Shown: piece after piece, positions 1 through 4,437 of the stretch
How positions within the stretch are numbered: position 1 is the first letter of the stretch
Layout: every line of letters begins with the position of its first letter
Source of the DNA: Parcubacteria group bacterium
Lineage (GTDB): Bacteria > Patescibacteriota > Minisyncoccia > JACQLN01
Direction of reading: 5' to 3'
DNA: 5,566 nt
NCBI GenBank assembly: GCA_016204035.1
Contig: JACQLN010000014.1
Location: 1 to 5,566 of the forward strand
Program-made: the position numbers and the translations under genes
Notes under the pieces: model-generated
Database searches by the model: none
Told to the model about the DNA's origin: nothing
Seen by the model: the letters and a program-made list of their open reading frames with translations, nothing else

Positions 1-252
1 CCTCTGGCTGTCTATAACCGCCACCGCCTTGGCCATACCTATGGAACTCACCATCACCGGCAGGGGTTTTTTATCCGATCTTTTTTTTACGGCAAAAATC
101 TTTCTGATGGCCTCGGTGTCAAAAATATTGGCCCCCAAGCCATAAAGGGTGTCGGTGGGATAAACCACCGTCCGGCCCTTTAACAAGGCCAAAGCGGCTT
201 CTTTAGAGGCCAGTTCCGGCGAAAAATTGTTTCTGATATCTAAAATTTTCAT
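1..252 (-). CDS. tsaC: L-threonylcarbamoyladenylate synthase (TsaC/Sua5/YrdC family), N-terminal part only
   Basis: The enzyme makes threonylcarbamoyl-AMP from threonine, bicarbonate and ATP, the first step of the t6A modification at position 37 of ANN-decoding tRNAs; it acts in the cytosol. The 84 visible residues start with an ATG at 250-252 and run off the left edge. They show the family signature in order: a short N-terminal segment, VVYPTDTLYGLGAN near residues 29-42 (the conserved P-T-[DE]-T-x-Y-G-L-G strand and turn), then an IRKIFAVKKRSDKKPLPVMV stretch near residues 48-67, matching the conserved KxR...KPL element that contacts substrate. The C-terminal half is outside the window, so TsaC-length and Sua5-length forms cannot be told apart. 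It lies 142 bp downstream of leuS on the same strand, separated by a large inverted repeat. There is no clear Shine-Dalgarno before the ATG. Family assignment is very likely. Confidence 0.93.
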   Translation of the reverse strand, partial: MKILDIRNNFSPELASKEAALALLKGRTVVYPTDTLYGLGANIFDTEAIRKIFAVKKRSDKKPLPVMVSSIGMAKAVAVIDSQR

Positions 253-304
253 CAATATTGCTAGTTCGCATCGGTTTGAGCGACTTCAAGGAGGTTCCAG
301 TTAA

Positions 305-310
305 ATTATA
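305..310 (-). promoter_or_regulatory. possible -10 element for tsaC
   Basis: The minus strand reads TATAAT here, a perfect -10 hexamer, 52 bp before the tsaC ATG. No convincing -35 lies 16-18 bp upstream (nearest candidates read AGTCCT or TAGTCC), so this is a weak call. If real, transcription would start near 298 inside the inverted repeat, giving tsaC a leader of about 46 nt that includes one arm of the outer stem. Confidence 0.3.
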
Positions 311-328
311 AAGAGGGAGGATGTAAGA

Positions 329-358
329 GGACTAACCTTACTCAAGTAAGGTTAGTCC
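329..358. repeat. strong hairpin downstream of leuS
   Basis: GGACTAACCTTACT at 329-342 is perfectly complementary to 345-358, giving at least a 12-bp stem with a 6-nt loop. On the minus strand it sits 37 bp after the leuS stop, so it could end or protect the leuS transcript. However, it is followed by CTCTTACATC rather than a T run, so it is not a canonical intrinsic terminator. It is nested in the larger inverted repeat at 260-389. Confidence 0.55.
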
Positions 359-394
359 CTTGCAGGAGCGAAAGCTGATGCGAACTAGCTAGTG

Positions 395-2833
395 TCACAC
401 CATAAAGTTTATAAACTTATCTTTCACGAAGATAATTCTTTTAACGCCGGCTGTAAGATATTTAGCCACATTATTGTCGGATCTGGCCGCCGCTTCCACT
501 TCTTTTTGCCCTAAACCAACCGGCAGTTTTATAACCGCCCGCATTTTGGCGTTTATTTGAACAATAAAATCAACCTTATCTTCTTTGATCAATTCCGGAT
601 CAAACTTCGGCCATTTTTCCAAATGGATAGATTTGAATTTATCCGCGTTGATCCGCGTAATCTTCCGCGTTGATCCGCGTATCTGCTGCCAAATTTCTTC
701 GGCCATATGCGGCGCGAACGGAGCCAGGAGTTTTATAAAAATATCCAATTCTTTCCGGCTAATAAAATTAGGGTTGGTTTCAAATTCATTTAATAGAATC
801 ATTAAAGCCGAAATCGCCGTATTATAACTTAAATTTTCAATATCTTCTGTAACTTTTTTAATTGTTTTATGGAGAATTCTTTGTAAATTATAATTTGGAA
901 TTTGTTTGTGATTTGTGATTTGTGATTTGGTGCTTAATTGCCACACTCTCTCCAAAAACCTCGTGACTCCTTTCATGCCGCTATCCCTAAAATCCCCGCC
1001 CTGGTCAAACGGCCCAATAAACATCAAGTACATTCTTAAAGCGTCAGCGCCGTAATTTTTTACGTATTCGTCGGGATTAACCACGTTGCCTTTGGATTTG
1101 GACATTTTGGCGCCGTCTTTTATTAAAAGTCCGTGCGCCCGGAATTTGGGAAAGGGTTCTTCGAAATGTGTCAGACCCAAATCCTTAAACACCATCGCCA
1201 AAAAACGCACATACAAAAGATGTAAAACAGAGTGTTCCGCCCCGCCGATGTACATATCCACTGGGCACCATTTTCGAACAATATCGTTCGAAAATGGTGA
1301 ATTTCCAATTTTTAATTTCCAATTTTCAAATTTAAGAAGATAGCCGAGGTAATACCAAGCCGAATCCAAAAAGGTGTCCGAGACATCAGTTTCGCGGCGC
1401 GCCCAACTTTTGCATTTGGGACATTTGACCTTGTAAAATTTTTCATCGCTGGCGAGCGGTGATTGGTCGGTTCCGGTGGGCCTGAAATTTTTAATATGTG
1501 GTAATTTAACCGGCAAATCTTTTTCCGGCACCGGCTGCCAACCGCAGTCTGTGCAGTGGATCATCGGAATCGGCGCGCCCCAATAACGTTGGCGCGAAAT
1601 CAGCCAATCGCGCAAGCGAAATTGAACGGTTTTTTTGCCCCCGCTTTTTTTTATGCCTTCTTCAACCGAAACCAGCGGCGCGTCGCTTACCGGCAATTTG
1701 AATTTTTGGGCAAACTCAAGATCGCGCTCATCATGCGCCGGCACACCCATCACCGCGCCGGTGCCGTAGCCGGCCAAAACATAATCCGAGACCCAAACGG
1801 GTATTTTTTGATTGTTGACCGGATTGACCGCCGAGATGCCCGAAAAAACACCTGTTTTTTCTTTGGCGGCCTCTATTGGTTTTTCGGCCTGATGATTAAA
1901 AATATATTTTTTAACATCGGCTGGCGCCTGCCAACCAATATCCAGCCAAAATTTGGCCAGTTCCGGTGAAACCGCCACAAAAGTCGCGCCAAAAATAGTA
2001 TCGGGCCGGGTGGTAAAAACCTCAACATAATGTTTTTTATCTGCTTGACCGGGAACATCAACTAAAGAAAATCTAATTGAGGCGTCTTCGCTTTTACCGA
2101 TCCAGTTTCTTTGGGCGATTTTTACCTTCTCGCTCCAGTCTATCCCGTTAGAAGTCTCGCTCGCGACTTTGTCGCGAGTCCTACGGACCTCGGCGAGGCT
2201 ACTTCTAACGGGATCCAAGCCGTCCAACAACTTATCGGCGTACGCGGTAATTTTAAAAAACCACTGCTCCAATTCTTTTTTAACAACTTTGGCACCACAT
2301 CTTTCGCATTCGCCTCCGACAACCTGCTCATCGGCTAAAACAGTCAGACAGCCGGGGCACCAATTGACCGCGGCTTTTTTGCGATAGCACAAGCCTTTTT
2401 TATAAAGCTGTATAAAAATCCACTGGGTCCATTTATAATATTCGGGATCGTAGGTTTCCAAACGCTCGTTCCAGGCAAATCCGTTGCCTAGGGCGGCCAG
2501 TTGCCGGTAAAAATTTTTCTCGGAAACTTTGGCTTGATCGGCCGGATGCTTCCTGATCTTCAGCGCGTAGTTTTCGGAGTGTATGCCAAAACCATCCAAA
2601 CCGATCGGTTCAAAAACATCATAACCCTGCATTCTTTTTAACCGCCCGTAAATGTCGCTGCCTGTAAAAGCGTACATATTGCCCACATGCAAACCCTCGG
2701 CCGAAGGATATGGAAACATCATCAGGTTATAGAAAGGATTTTTGGCTTTCTTAAAATCAGGTTCGTAAATGCTTTCCTTTTGCCAAATTTCCTGCCATTT
2801 TTTCTCGGCTTTTTTGTGGTCAAATTTTTTCAT
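395..2833 (-). CDS. leuS: Leucyl-tRNA synthetase
   Basis: Class I synthetase that charges tRNA-Leu, about 812 residues from the chosen ATG at 2831-2833. Visible in order: HIGH motif as HVGN near residues 49-52 inside PYPSAEGLHVGN; a zinc-type CPGC...CERC pair near 160-185; the CP1 editing domain with TTRPDTIFGATF and GYGTGAVMGVPAHDERD; a second pair HCTDC and CPKC; DTFLDSAWYY; PVDMYIGGAEH; KMSKSKGN near 576; and an anticodon-binding domain with FAPHMAEEIW. An in-frame TTG at 2854 could extend it by 7 residues, but the ATG gives the usual LeuRS N-terminus, starting MKKFDHKKAEKKW. The protein carries four repeat-like insertions (see separate entries), all between conserved blocks, so activity is probably retained. 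A promoter lies at 2905-2933. There is no T-box-like leader upstream. The gene ends TGA at 395-397. Confidence 0.97.
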   Translation of the reverse strand: MKKFDHKKAEKKWQEIWQKESIYEPDFKKAKNPFYNLMMFPYPSAEGLHVGNMYAFTGSDIYGRLKRMQGYDVFEPIGLDGFGIHSENYALKIRKHPADQAKVSEKNFYRQLAALGNGFAWNERLETYDPEYYKWTQWIFIQLYKKGLCYRKKAAVNWCPGCLTVLADEQVVGGECERCGAKVVKKELEQWFFKITAYADKLLDGLDPVRSSLAEVRRTRDKVASETSNGIDWSEKVKIAQRNWIGKSEDASIRFSLVDVPGQADKKHYVEVFTTRPDTIFGATFVAVSPELAKFWLDIGWQAPADVKKYIFNHQAEKPIEAAKEKTGVFSGISAVNPVNNQKIPVWVSDYVLAGYGTGAVMGVPAHDERDLEFAQKFKLPVSDAPLVSVEEGIKKSGGKKTVQFRLRDWLISRQRYWGAPIPMIHCTDCGWQPVPEKDLPVKLPHIKNFRPTGTDQSPLASDEKFYKVKCPKCKSWARRETDVSDTFLDSAWYYLGYLLKFENWKLKIGNSPFSNDIVRKWCPVDMYIGGAEHSVLHLLYVRFLAMVFKDLGLTHFEEPFPKFRAHGLLIKDGAKMSKSKGNVVNPDEYVKNYGADALRMYLMFIGPFDQGGDFRDSGMKGVTRFLERVWQLSTKSQITNHKQIPNYNLQRILHKTIKKVTEDIENLSYNTAISALMILLNEFETNPNFISRKELDIFIKLLAPFAPHMAEEIWQQIRGSTRKITRINADKFKSIHLEKWPKFDPELIKEDKVDFIVQINAKMRAVIKLPVGLGQKEVEAAARSDNNVAKYLTAGVKRIIFVKDKFINFMV
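643..682. repeat. 22-bp near-tandem repeat inside leuS
   Basis: The unit CCGCGTTGATCCGCGTAATC begins at 643 and recurs at 665 with one base missing near its end; within it ATCCGCGT recurs. It encodes roughly RGSTRKITRINADK (about residues 718-731) between EEIWQQI and SIHLEKWP, two blocks that usually lie close together in LeuRS. It therefore looks like a small repeat inserted into a surface loop of the anticodon-binding region. Similar RGSTR/INADK strings are, from memory, recurrent in proteins of Patescibacteria; I could not check this. Confidence 0.6.
908..928. repeat. 7-bp tandem repeat, three copies, inside leuS
   Basis: GTGATTT is repeated exactly three times at 908-928, on the plus strand. 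Being 21 bp it keeps the frame. With the AT-rich flanks it encodes the polar string KSQITNHKQIPNYN near residues 635-648, after the conserved RVWQLS and before the helical ILHKTIKKV. It is probably an expanded linker rather than a functional motif. Confidence 0.7.
1266..1333. repeat. 14-bp inverted repeat plus AT-rich repeat inside leuS
   Basis: CACCATTTTCGAAC at 1266-1279 is perfectly complementary to 1286-1299 across a 6-nt spacer. It is followed directly by an AT-rich stretch at 1300-1333 in which AATTTCCAATTTT occurs with variation. On the coding strand this gives FENWKLKIGNSPFSND (about residues 501-516) and then the conserved IVRKWCPVDMYIGG. The arm at 1266-1279 encodes conserved VRKW, so the other arm looks like an inverted copy of it placed next to an inserted AT-rich repeat. 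Frame is preserved. Confidence 0.65.
2142..2214. mobile_element. 73-bp palindromic element inserted in frame in leuS
   Basis: Perfect 14-bp terminal inverted repeats, ATCCCGTTAGAAGT at 2142-2155 and its complement at 2201-2214, enclose further hairpins. These are CGCGAC-TTT-GTCGCG around 2162-2176 extended by flanking pairs, GTCC-TAC-GGAC at 2178-2188, and CTCGC/GCGAG at 2156-2160 and 2193-2197. Together they can fold as a branched cruciform. On the coding strand the segment adds about 24 residues running from PVRS to TSNG (about residues 207-230) between LLDGLD and DWSEKVK, where LeuRS proteins normally have a short link. Because it is palindromic, the opposite strand also reads PVRS...TSNG. 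The behaviour is like Rickettsia palindromic elements. Origin as a mobile element is an inference. Confidence 0.65.
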
Positions 2834-2892
2834 TTTTTGTGCTTGCCCTTCCAAAGCTCTGAAGGAGCGAAGGAAGGATTATATTTCGCCAT
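2830..2892 (-). CDS. possible 20-codon upstream ORF overlapping the leuS start
   Basis: An ATG at 2890-2892 opens a 20-codon frame beginning MAKYNPSF and ending KGKHKK. Its TGA stop at 2830-2832 overlaps the leuS ATG at 2831-2833 as ATGA. It starts only about 6 nt after the predicted leuS transcription start, and there is no Shine-Dalgarno. It holds a single leucine codon, so it does not look like a leucine-sensing attenuator peptide. It could couple ribosomes onto leuS or be chance. Confidence 0.22.
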   Translation of the reverse strand: MAKYNPSFAPSELWKGKHKK

Positions 2893-2904
2893 TTGTATCT
2901 ATCT

Positions 2905-2933
2905 AAAATAACGAAAACGGAGTATTTAAGCAA
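2905..2933 (-). promoter_or_regulatory. promoter of leuS
   Basis: The minus strand has TTGCTT (2928-2933) as -35, a 17-bp spacer and TATTTT (2905-2910) as -10, placing the start near 2898, about 65 nt before the leuS ATG. The -35 and spacer are nearly identical to those of the promoter before the antitoxin gene at 3441-3469, since both lie in the same direct repeat. Confidence 0.6.
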
Positions 2934-2947
2934 GAAAAAACCTCCGA
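2912..2947. repeat. 36-bp direct repeat, copy 1 (terminator tail and promoter), leuS side
   Basis: Identical at 35 of 36 positions to 3448-3483; the only difference is C at 2918 versus T at 3454. Read on the minus strand it contains GGAGG, the T6 tract of a terminator, the TTGCTT -35 box and most of the spacer. The pair of copies brackets the RelBE-like cassette. Confidence 0.9.
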
Positions 2948-2967
2948 GATCGGATCTGGGAGGTTTT
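2935..2967 (-). terminator. intrinsic terminator after the RelE-type toxin gene
   Basis: On the minus strand AAAACCTCC (2959-2967) pairs with GGAGGTTTT (2937-2945), with an inner AGAT/ATCT pairing and a 3-nt loop, followed by TTTTTTCTTG. It begins 5 bp after the toxin stop codon and insulates leuS from the toxin-antitoxin transcript. Its 3' arm belongs to the 36-bp direct repeat. Confidence 0.85.
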
Positions 2968-2971
2968 GGAT

Positions 2972-3229
2972 CTAGTAAGTTTTTGAGGTTCGGCGTTTTA
3001 CTTCTAAAATATAAACATATCTATTCTCGGAATATAATTTATAGAAAATTCTGTATGACCCGACCCTTCGACGCCAAACACCATTTTGACCACCCAATTT
3101 TTCTATATCTCCGCCAAAAGGATCTGCCACCATTGAATCAATAGTTTTATCAACCAGAATAAAATCCTTTCCACTCAATCTTTTAATTGCTTTTCTTGCG
3201 GGACTGGTTACGTGAATTAGCCAATTCAT
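2972..3229 (-). CDS. RelE/ParE-family toxin
   Basis: An 85-residue basic protein of the RelE/ParE fold, which includes ribosome-dependent mRNA endonucleases (RelE) and gyrase poisons (ParE). Seen here: N-terminal strand and helix pair (NWLIHVTSPARKAIKRL), a DPFGGDIEKLGG turn near 36-47, then the family's core strands GVWRRRVGSYRIFYKLY at 50-66 and YVYILEVKRRTSKTY at 71-85. The arginines at 53-55 and 60 and the KRR...Y tail sit where RelE-type nucleases keep catalytic basic residues and a C-terminal tyrosine, favouring mRNA cleavage over ParE activity; this is an inference. The ATG lies inside the antitoxin gene, overlapping it by 47 bp in another frame, so translation is probably coupled. Length is typical and the frame looks intact. 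A terminator follows at once. Confidence 0.88.
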   Translation of the reverse strand: MNWLIHVTSPARKAIKRLSGKDFILVDKTIDSMVADPFGGDIEKLGGQNGVWRRRVGSYRIFYKLYSENRYVYILEVKRRTSKTY

Positions 3230-3434
3230 TTTTAAGTTGTTCCCAACTTATATAATTGCCCGCCTTAATATTCTTTTCGCCTCGTTTAATTATTTTCAGA
3301 TCTTCTTTGGTTGGTTTAACTACTTTAACATTCTCTGTTTTTTGCCACACCAAAAACTCCTCGTAAGTTTCGCGGGAAATAGTCACAAATTCCTTATTTT
3401 TGACTGTGCTCTTGGAAACAGTTTTAATAGCCAT
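3183..3434 (-). CDS. antitoxin of the RelE-type pair (RelB/Phd-like)
   Basis: An 83-residue protein directly upstream of and overlapping the toxin gene, the usual antitoxin-first order. The N-terminal part (KTVSKSTVKNKEFVTISRETYEEFLVWQK, broken here as KTVSKSTVK and FVTISRETYEEFL) resembles a small DNA-binding or dimerising region. The C-terminal part, with EDLKIIKRGEKNIKAG and ISWEQLKNEL, looks like the amphipathic helix that wraps RelE toxins. I do not assign the exact antitoxin family. It presumably neutralises the toxin and represses its own promoter at 3441-3469. The ATG at 3432-3434 falls about where transcription should start, so the mRNA may be leaderless. No Shine-Dalgarno is visible. 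Confidence 0.8.
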   Translation of the reverse strand: MAIKTVSKSTVKNKEFVTISRETYEEFLVWQKTENVKVVKPTKEDLKIIKRGEKNIKAGNYISWEQLKNELANSRNQSRKKSN

Positions 3435-3440
3435 AGCATC

Positions 3441-3469
3441 AATATAGCGAAAATGGAGTATTTAAGCAA
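3441..3469 (-). promoter_or_regulatory. promoter of the RelBE-like operon
   Basis: The minus strand shows TTGCTT (3464-3469), a 17-bp spacer and TATATT (3441-3446). The start point would be near 3434, at the A of the antitoxin ATG, implying leaderless translation. The -35 and spacer lie in the 36-bp direct repeat shared with the leuS promoter. Confidence 0.65.
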
Positions 3470-3483
3470 GAAAAAACCTCCGA
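3448..3483. repeat. 36-bp direct repeat, copy 2 (terminator tail and promoter), antitoxin side
   Basis: Second copy of the sequence at 2912-2947, 536 bp away in the same orientation, one mismatch in 36. The sequences beyond the repeat on its terminator side differ completely, so each copy uses a different hairpin with the same T tract. Confidence 0.9.
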
Positions 3484-3498
3484 AGGGTAACCCTTCGG
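3471..3498 (-). terminator. intrinsic terminator upstream of the RelBE-like operon
   Basis: On the minus strand CCGAAGGGT (3490-3498) pairs with ACCCTTCGG (3480-3488) around one central base, followed by AGG and T6. It shields the toxin-antitoxin promoter from upstream transcription and is the second of two tandem terminators after the GC-rich gene. Confidence 0.8.
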
Positions 3499-3513
3499 GA
3501 CTTTAGACAAATT

Positions 3514-3561
3514 AAAAAGACCCGAGAGACCAAGGGTTAAAAACCCAGGATCTCTCGGGTC
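3514..3561 (-). terminator. strong intrinsic terminator of the GC-rich gene
   Basis: On the minus strand GACCCGAGAGA (3551-3561) pairs perfectly with 3519-3529. The stem continues with a CC/GG pair past a bulge and is capped by a GGGTT-AAA-AACCC hairpin at 3534-3546. TTTTTAATTT follows the stem. It lies 20 bp after the stop codon of the gene at 3581-4162. Confidence 0.9.
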
Positions 3562-3573
3562 AAAGCGCTACTC

Positions 3574-3590
3574 GGCCAGCTCAGCTGGCC
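3574..3590. repeat. GC palindrome at the stop codon of the GC-rich gene
   Basis: GGCCAGCT and AGCTGGCC form perfect 8-bp arms around one base at 3582, which is the middle base of the TGA stop codon (3581-3583). There is no T tract after it on either strand, so it is not a terminator by itself. It could be a transcript-end structure. Confidence 0.5.
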
Positions 3591-4162
3591 TTGCTGGCGG
3601 GAACGAGCCAGCGCCAGTCCCCGCCCAGCCCGCCGTCGGCCCAGCGGAAGAAGCAGGAGAGACCGTCGGAGTAGACGATCGGGAAGCCGGCGTAGCCGTT
3701 CGGGTAGACCCACGAAGAACCCGCGAACCCGACAGGCCCGTTGCCGTCAGGCTTCGGGAAGGCGGCCTTGAACGCCTCCCTCCACTGGCCCTCCGGAATT
3801 GGGCCGTACCCGGCGATCCTCTCGCGCACCTCGTCCGGGCCGCAGCAGTAGCCGACGCGCACCAATTTGAACCGCTTGGTGTGAATGCCGTACAGCTTCG
3901 CGCCGGTGAACCTCCACTTCTCCGGCTCGCCGTATCCGTCGCCGCGCACCATGCCGATGGGATCGGCTTCCGGTGCGTCGAAGTTGAGCGTGAGCTCGAA
4001 CTCCACGCCGTCGTCCGGGTACTGGGCGTCGATGATGGCGTGCACCGCGCGCGCCACCTTCTCGGGATCGAGCGAGCCCTTGCGAACGCGCTCAAACCAG
4101 TCGTGCTGCTGCCGGGCGAAACGGCCCAACACTTCGTCGGCGACAACTTTCTGGGTCGTCAT
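3581..4162 (-). CDS. hypothetical protein with strikingly high GC, own promoter and terminator
   Basis: A 193-residue soluble-looking protein with no signal peptide or membrane segment. I cannot assign a function. The N-terminal third (VLGRFARQQHDWFERVRKGS, then VARAVHAIID) looks helical. The middle has strands with VEFELTLNF. The C-terminal part is rich in Gly, Trp and aromatics (SSWVYPNGYAGF, then FFRWADGGLGGDWRWLVPAS) and is likely a compact beta fold. From memory, similar proteins with an RFARQQ...GSLDPE...VARA pattern recur in Patescibacteria contigs; not verified. The start is well supported: GGAGG six bases before the ATG and a near-consensus promoter. Base composition is far more GC-rich than the surrounding genes, with mostly G or C in third positions. 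It is the only gene here with such a full set of expression signals, which suggests strong expression or a distinct origin. The overlapping 3568-4146 frame is a shadow. Confidence 0.85.
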   Translation of the reverse strand: MTTQKVVADEVLGRFARQQHDWFERVRKGSLDPEKVARAVHAIIDAQYPDDGVEFELTLNFDAPEADPIGMVRGDGYGEPEKWRFTGAKLYGIHTKRFKLVRVGYCCGPDEVRERIAGYGPIPEGQWREAFKAAFPKPDGNGPVGFAGSSWVYPNGYAGFPIVYSDGLSCFFRWADGGLGGDWRWLVPASKAS

Positions 4163-4168
4163 GACGAA

Positions 4169-4173
4169 CCTCC
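4169..4173 (-). promoter_or_regulatory. ribosome binding site of the GC-rich gene
   Basis: The minus strand reads GGAGG six bases before the ATG at 4160-4162. It is the only strong Shine-Dalgarno in the window, and it fixes the start and frame of this gene. Confidence 0.85.
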
Positions 4174-4246
4174 GTTATTTTGGCTCACCTCTCATCCACG
4201 ACATTTGTCGGGACCCCAGGTAAGCCGGTTTTAGGGTACTATATTA

Positions 4247-4275
4247 AGTATAGCAAATAAATAGGAAGAAGTCAA
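4247..4275 (-). promoter_or_regulatory. near-consensus sigma70-type promoter of the GC-rich gene
   Basis: TTGACT (4270-4275), a 17-bp spacer and TATACT (4247-4252) on the minus strand: five of six bases match consensus at each hexamer. Also, TG precedes the -10 one base away (TTTGCTATACT), close to an extended -10. The start near 4240 leaves a leader of about 78 nt that includes a small CGAC-AAAT-GTCG hairpin. Confidence 0.85.
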
Positions 4276-4385
4276 GGTGGTAAAAACCAAGGTTTTAAGC
4301 CATATTTTCCTATGAGTTTTTAACGAATAGCTGAAAATATGTGCCTTGTAGTGATGCGAAGCATCTACTACTGGGGCCATTTTTA
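4276..4385. other. non-coding gap with two hairpins
   Basis: No gene is seen here. CATATTTTC at 4301-4309 is the perfect complement of 4333-4341, with a 23-nt loop. A second hairpin at 4348-4371 has GTAGT and GATGC paired with GCATC and ACTAC around a GAA loop, with one bulged T. This second hairpin lies 15 bp downstream of the duplicated tatD tail (4386-4436) on the minus strand, so it may be the relic of the original tatD transcript end. It lacks a T tract in that direction. Confidence 0.45.
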
Positions 4386-4436
4386 CTATATCCCAAAAAT
4401 CGCGCGGGCGTTTTCGTTGGTGTGATGCTGGATTTC
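4386..4436 (-). pseudogene. duplicated 3' tail of tatD (last 16 codons and stop)
   Basis: Read on the minus strand, this segment encodes EIQHHTNENARAIFGI and a TAG stop. These are exactly the last 16 residues of the tatD gene at 5122-5172. The two copies differ at 5 of 51 bases, and every difference is synonymous (ATT/ATC, CAC/CAT, CAT/CAC, ATT/ATA, TAA/TAG). Homology stops abruptly upstream, where a palindrome (4438-4460) begins. It is not a gene now: the MntA/HepT cassette separates it from the rest of tatD. Confidence 0.93.
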
Positions 4437-4437
4437 T

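Larger units (their letters stand above)
260..389. repeat. 130-bp nested inverted repeat between leuS and tsaC
   Basis: The ends are perfect 13-bp inverted repeats, GCTAGTTCGCATC at 260-272 and its complement at 377-389. Inward, 273-277 and 372-376 continue the pairing with two wobbles that are G-U if the plus strand is RNA but A-C mismatches if the minus strand is. Inside lies a second perfect hairpin at 329-358 and an AGC-GAAA-GCT mini-hairpin at 368-377 that competes with the outer stem. The segment fills almost the whole leuS-tsaC gap and starts 5 bp after the leuS stop. No reading frame of note is present. It may be a MITE-like palindromic element or a structured RNA. No target-site duplication is obvious apart from CTAG-rich ends. 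Confidence 0.7.

Noticed and set aside
260..310. Possible T-box leader before tsaC, because the minus strand contains TGGAACC near 294-300.
   Set aside because: Only the 7-base core matches. The flanking T-box sequence, a specifier loop and an antiterminator/terminator pair are not seen, and tsaC is not a usual T-box target. The gap is better explained by the nested inverted repeat.
643..928. Short repeats considered as a CRISPR array.
   Set aside because: Units are 7 and 22 bp, tandem without regular unique spacers, and lie inside the leuS reading frame; no cas gene is present.
1556..1969. 137-codon plus-strand frame opposite leuS.
   Set aside because: It lies antisense to the conserved LeuRS editing domain, and its translation has no recognisable domain or start signals.
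2111..2338. Plus-strand frame reading PVRS...TSNG opposite leuS.
   Set aside because: The resemblance to the coding-strand peptide arises from the palindromic DNA, not from a second gene.
2854..2854. TTG at 2854 as the leuS start.
   Set aside because: The ATG at 2833 gives the normal LeuRS N-terminus, and the seven extra residues resemble nothing in the family.
3568..4146. Alternative 192-residue minus-strand frame, and long plus-strand frames at 3881-4234, over the GC-rich gene.
   Set aside because: High GC removes stop codons in all frames. Only the 3581-4162 frame has the promoter, Shine-Dalgarno and GC-rich third positions, and the alternatives translate to low-complexity Arg/Ser/Pro-rich strings.
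4348..4371. Hairpin sharing GATGCGAA with the 260-389 element, considered as a related repeat.
   Set aside because: Only about 8 bases are shared, and the surrounding sequences are unrelated.
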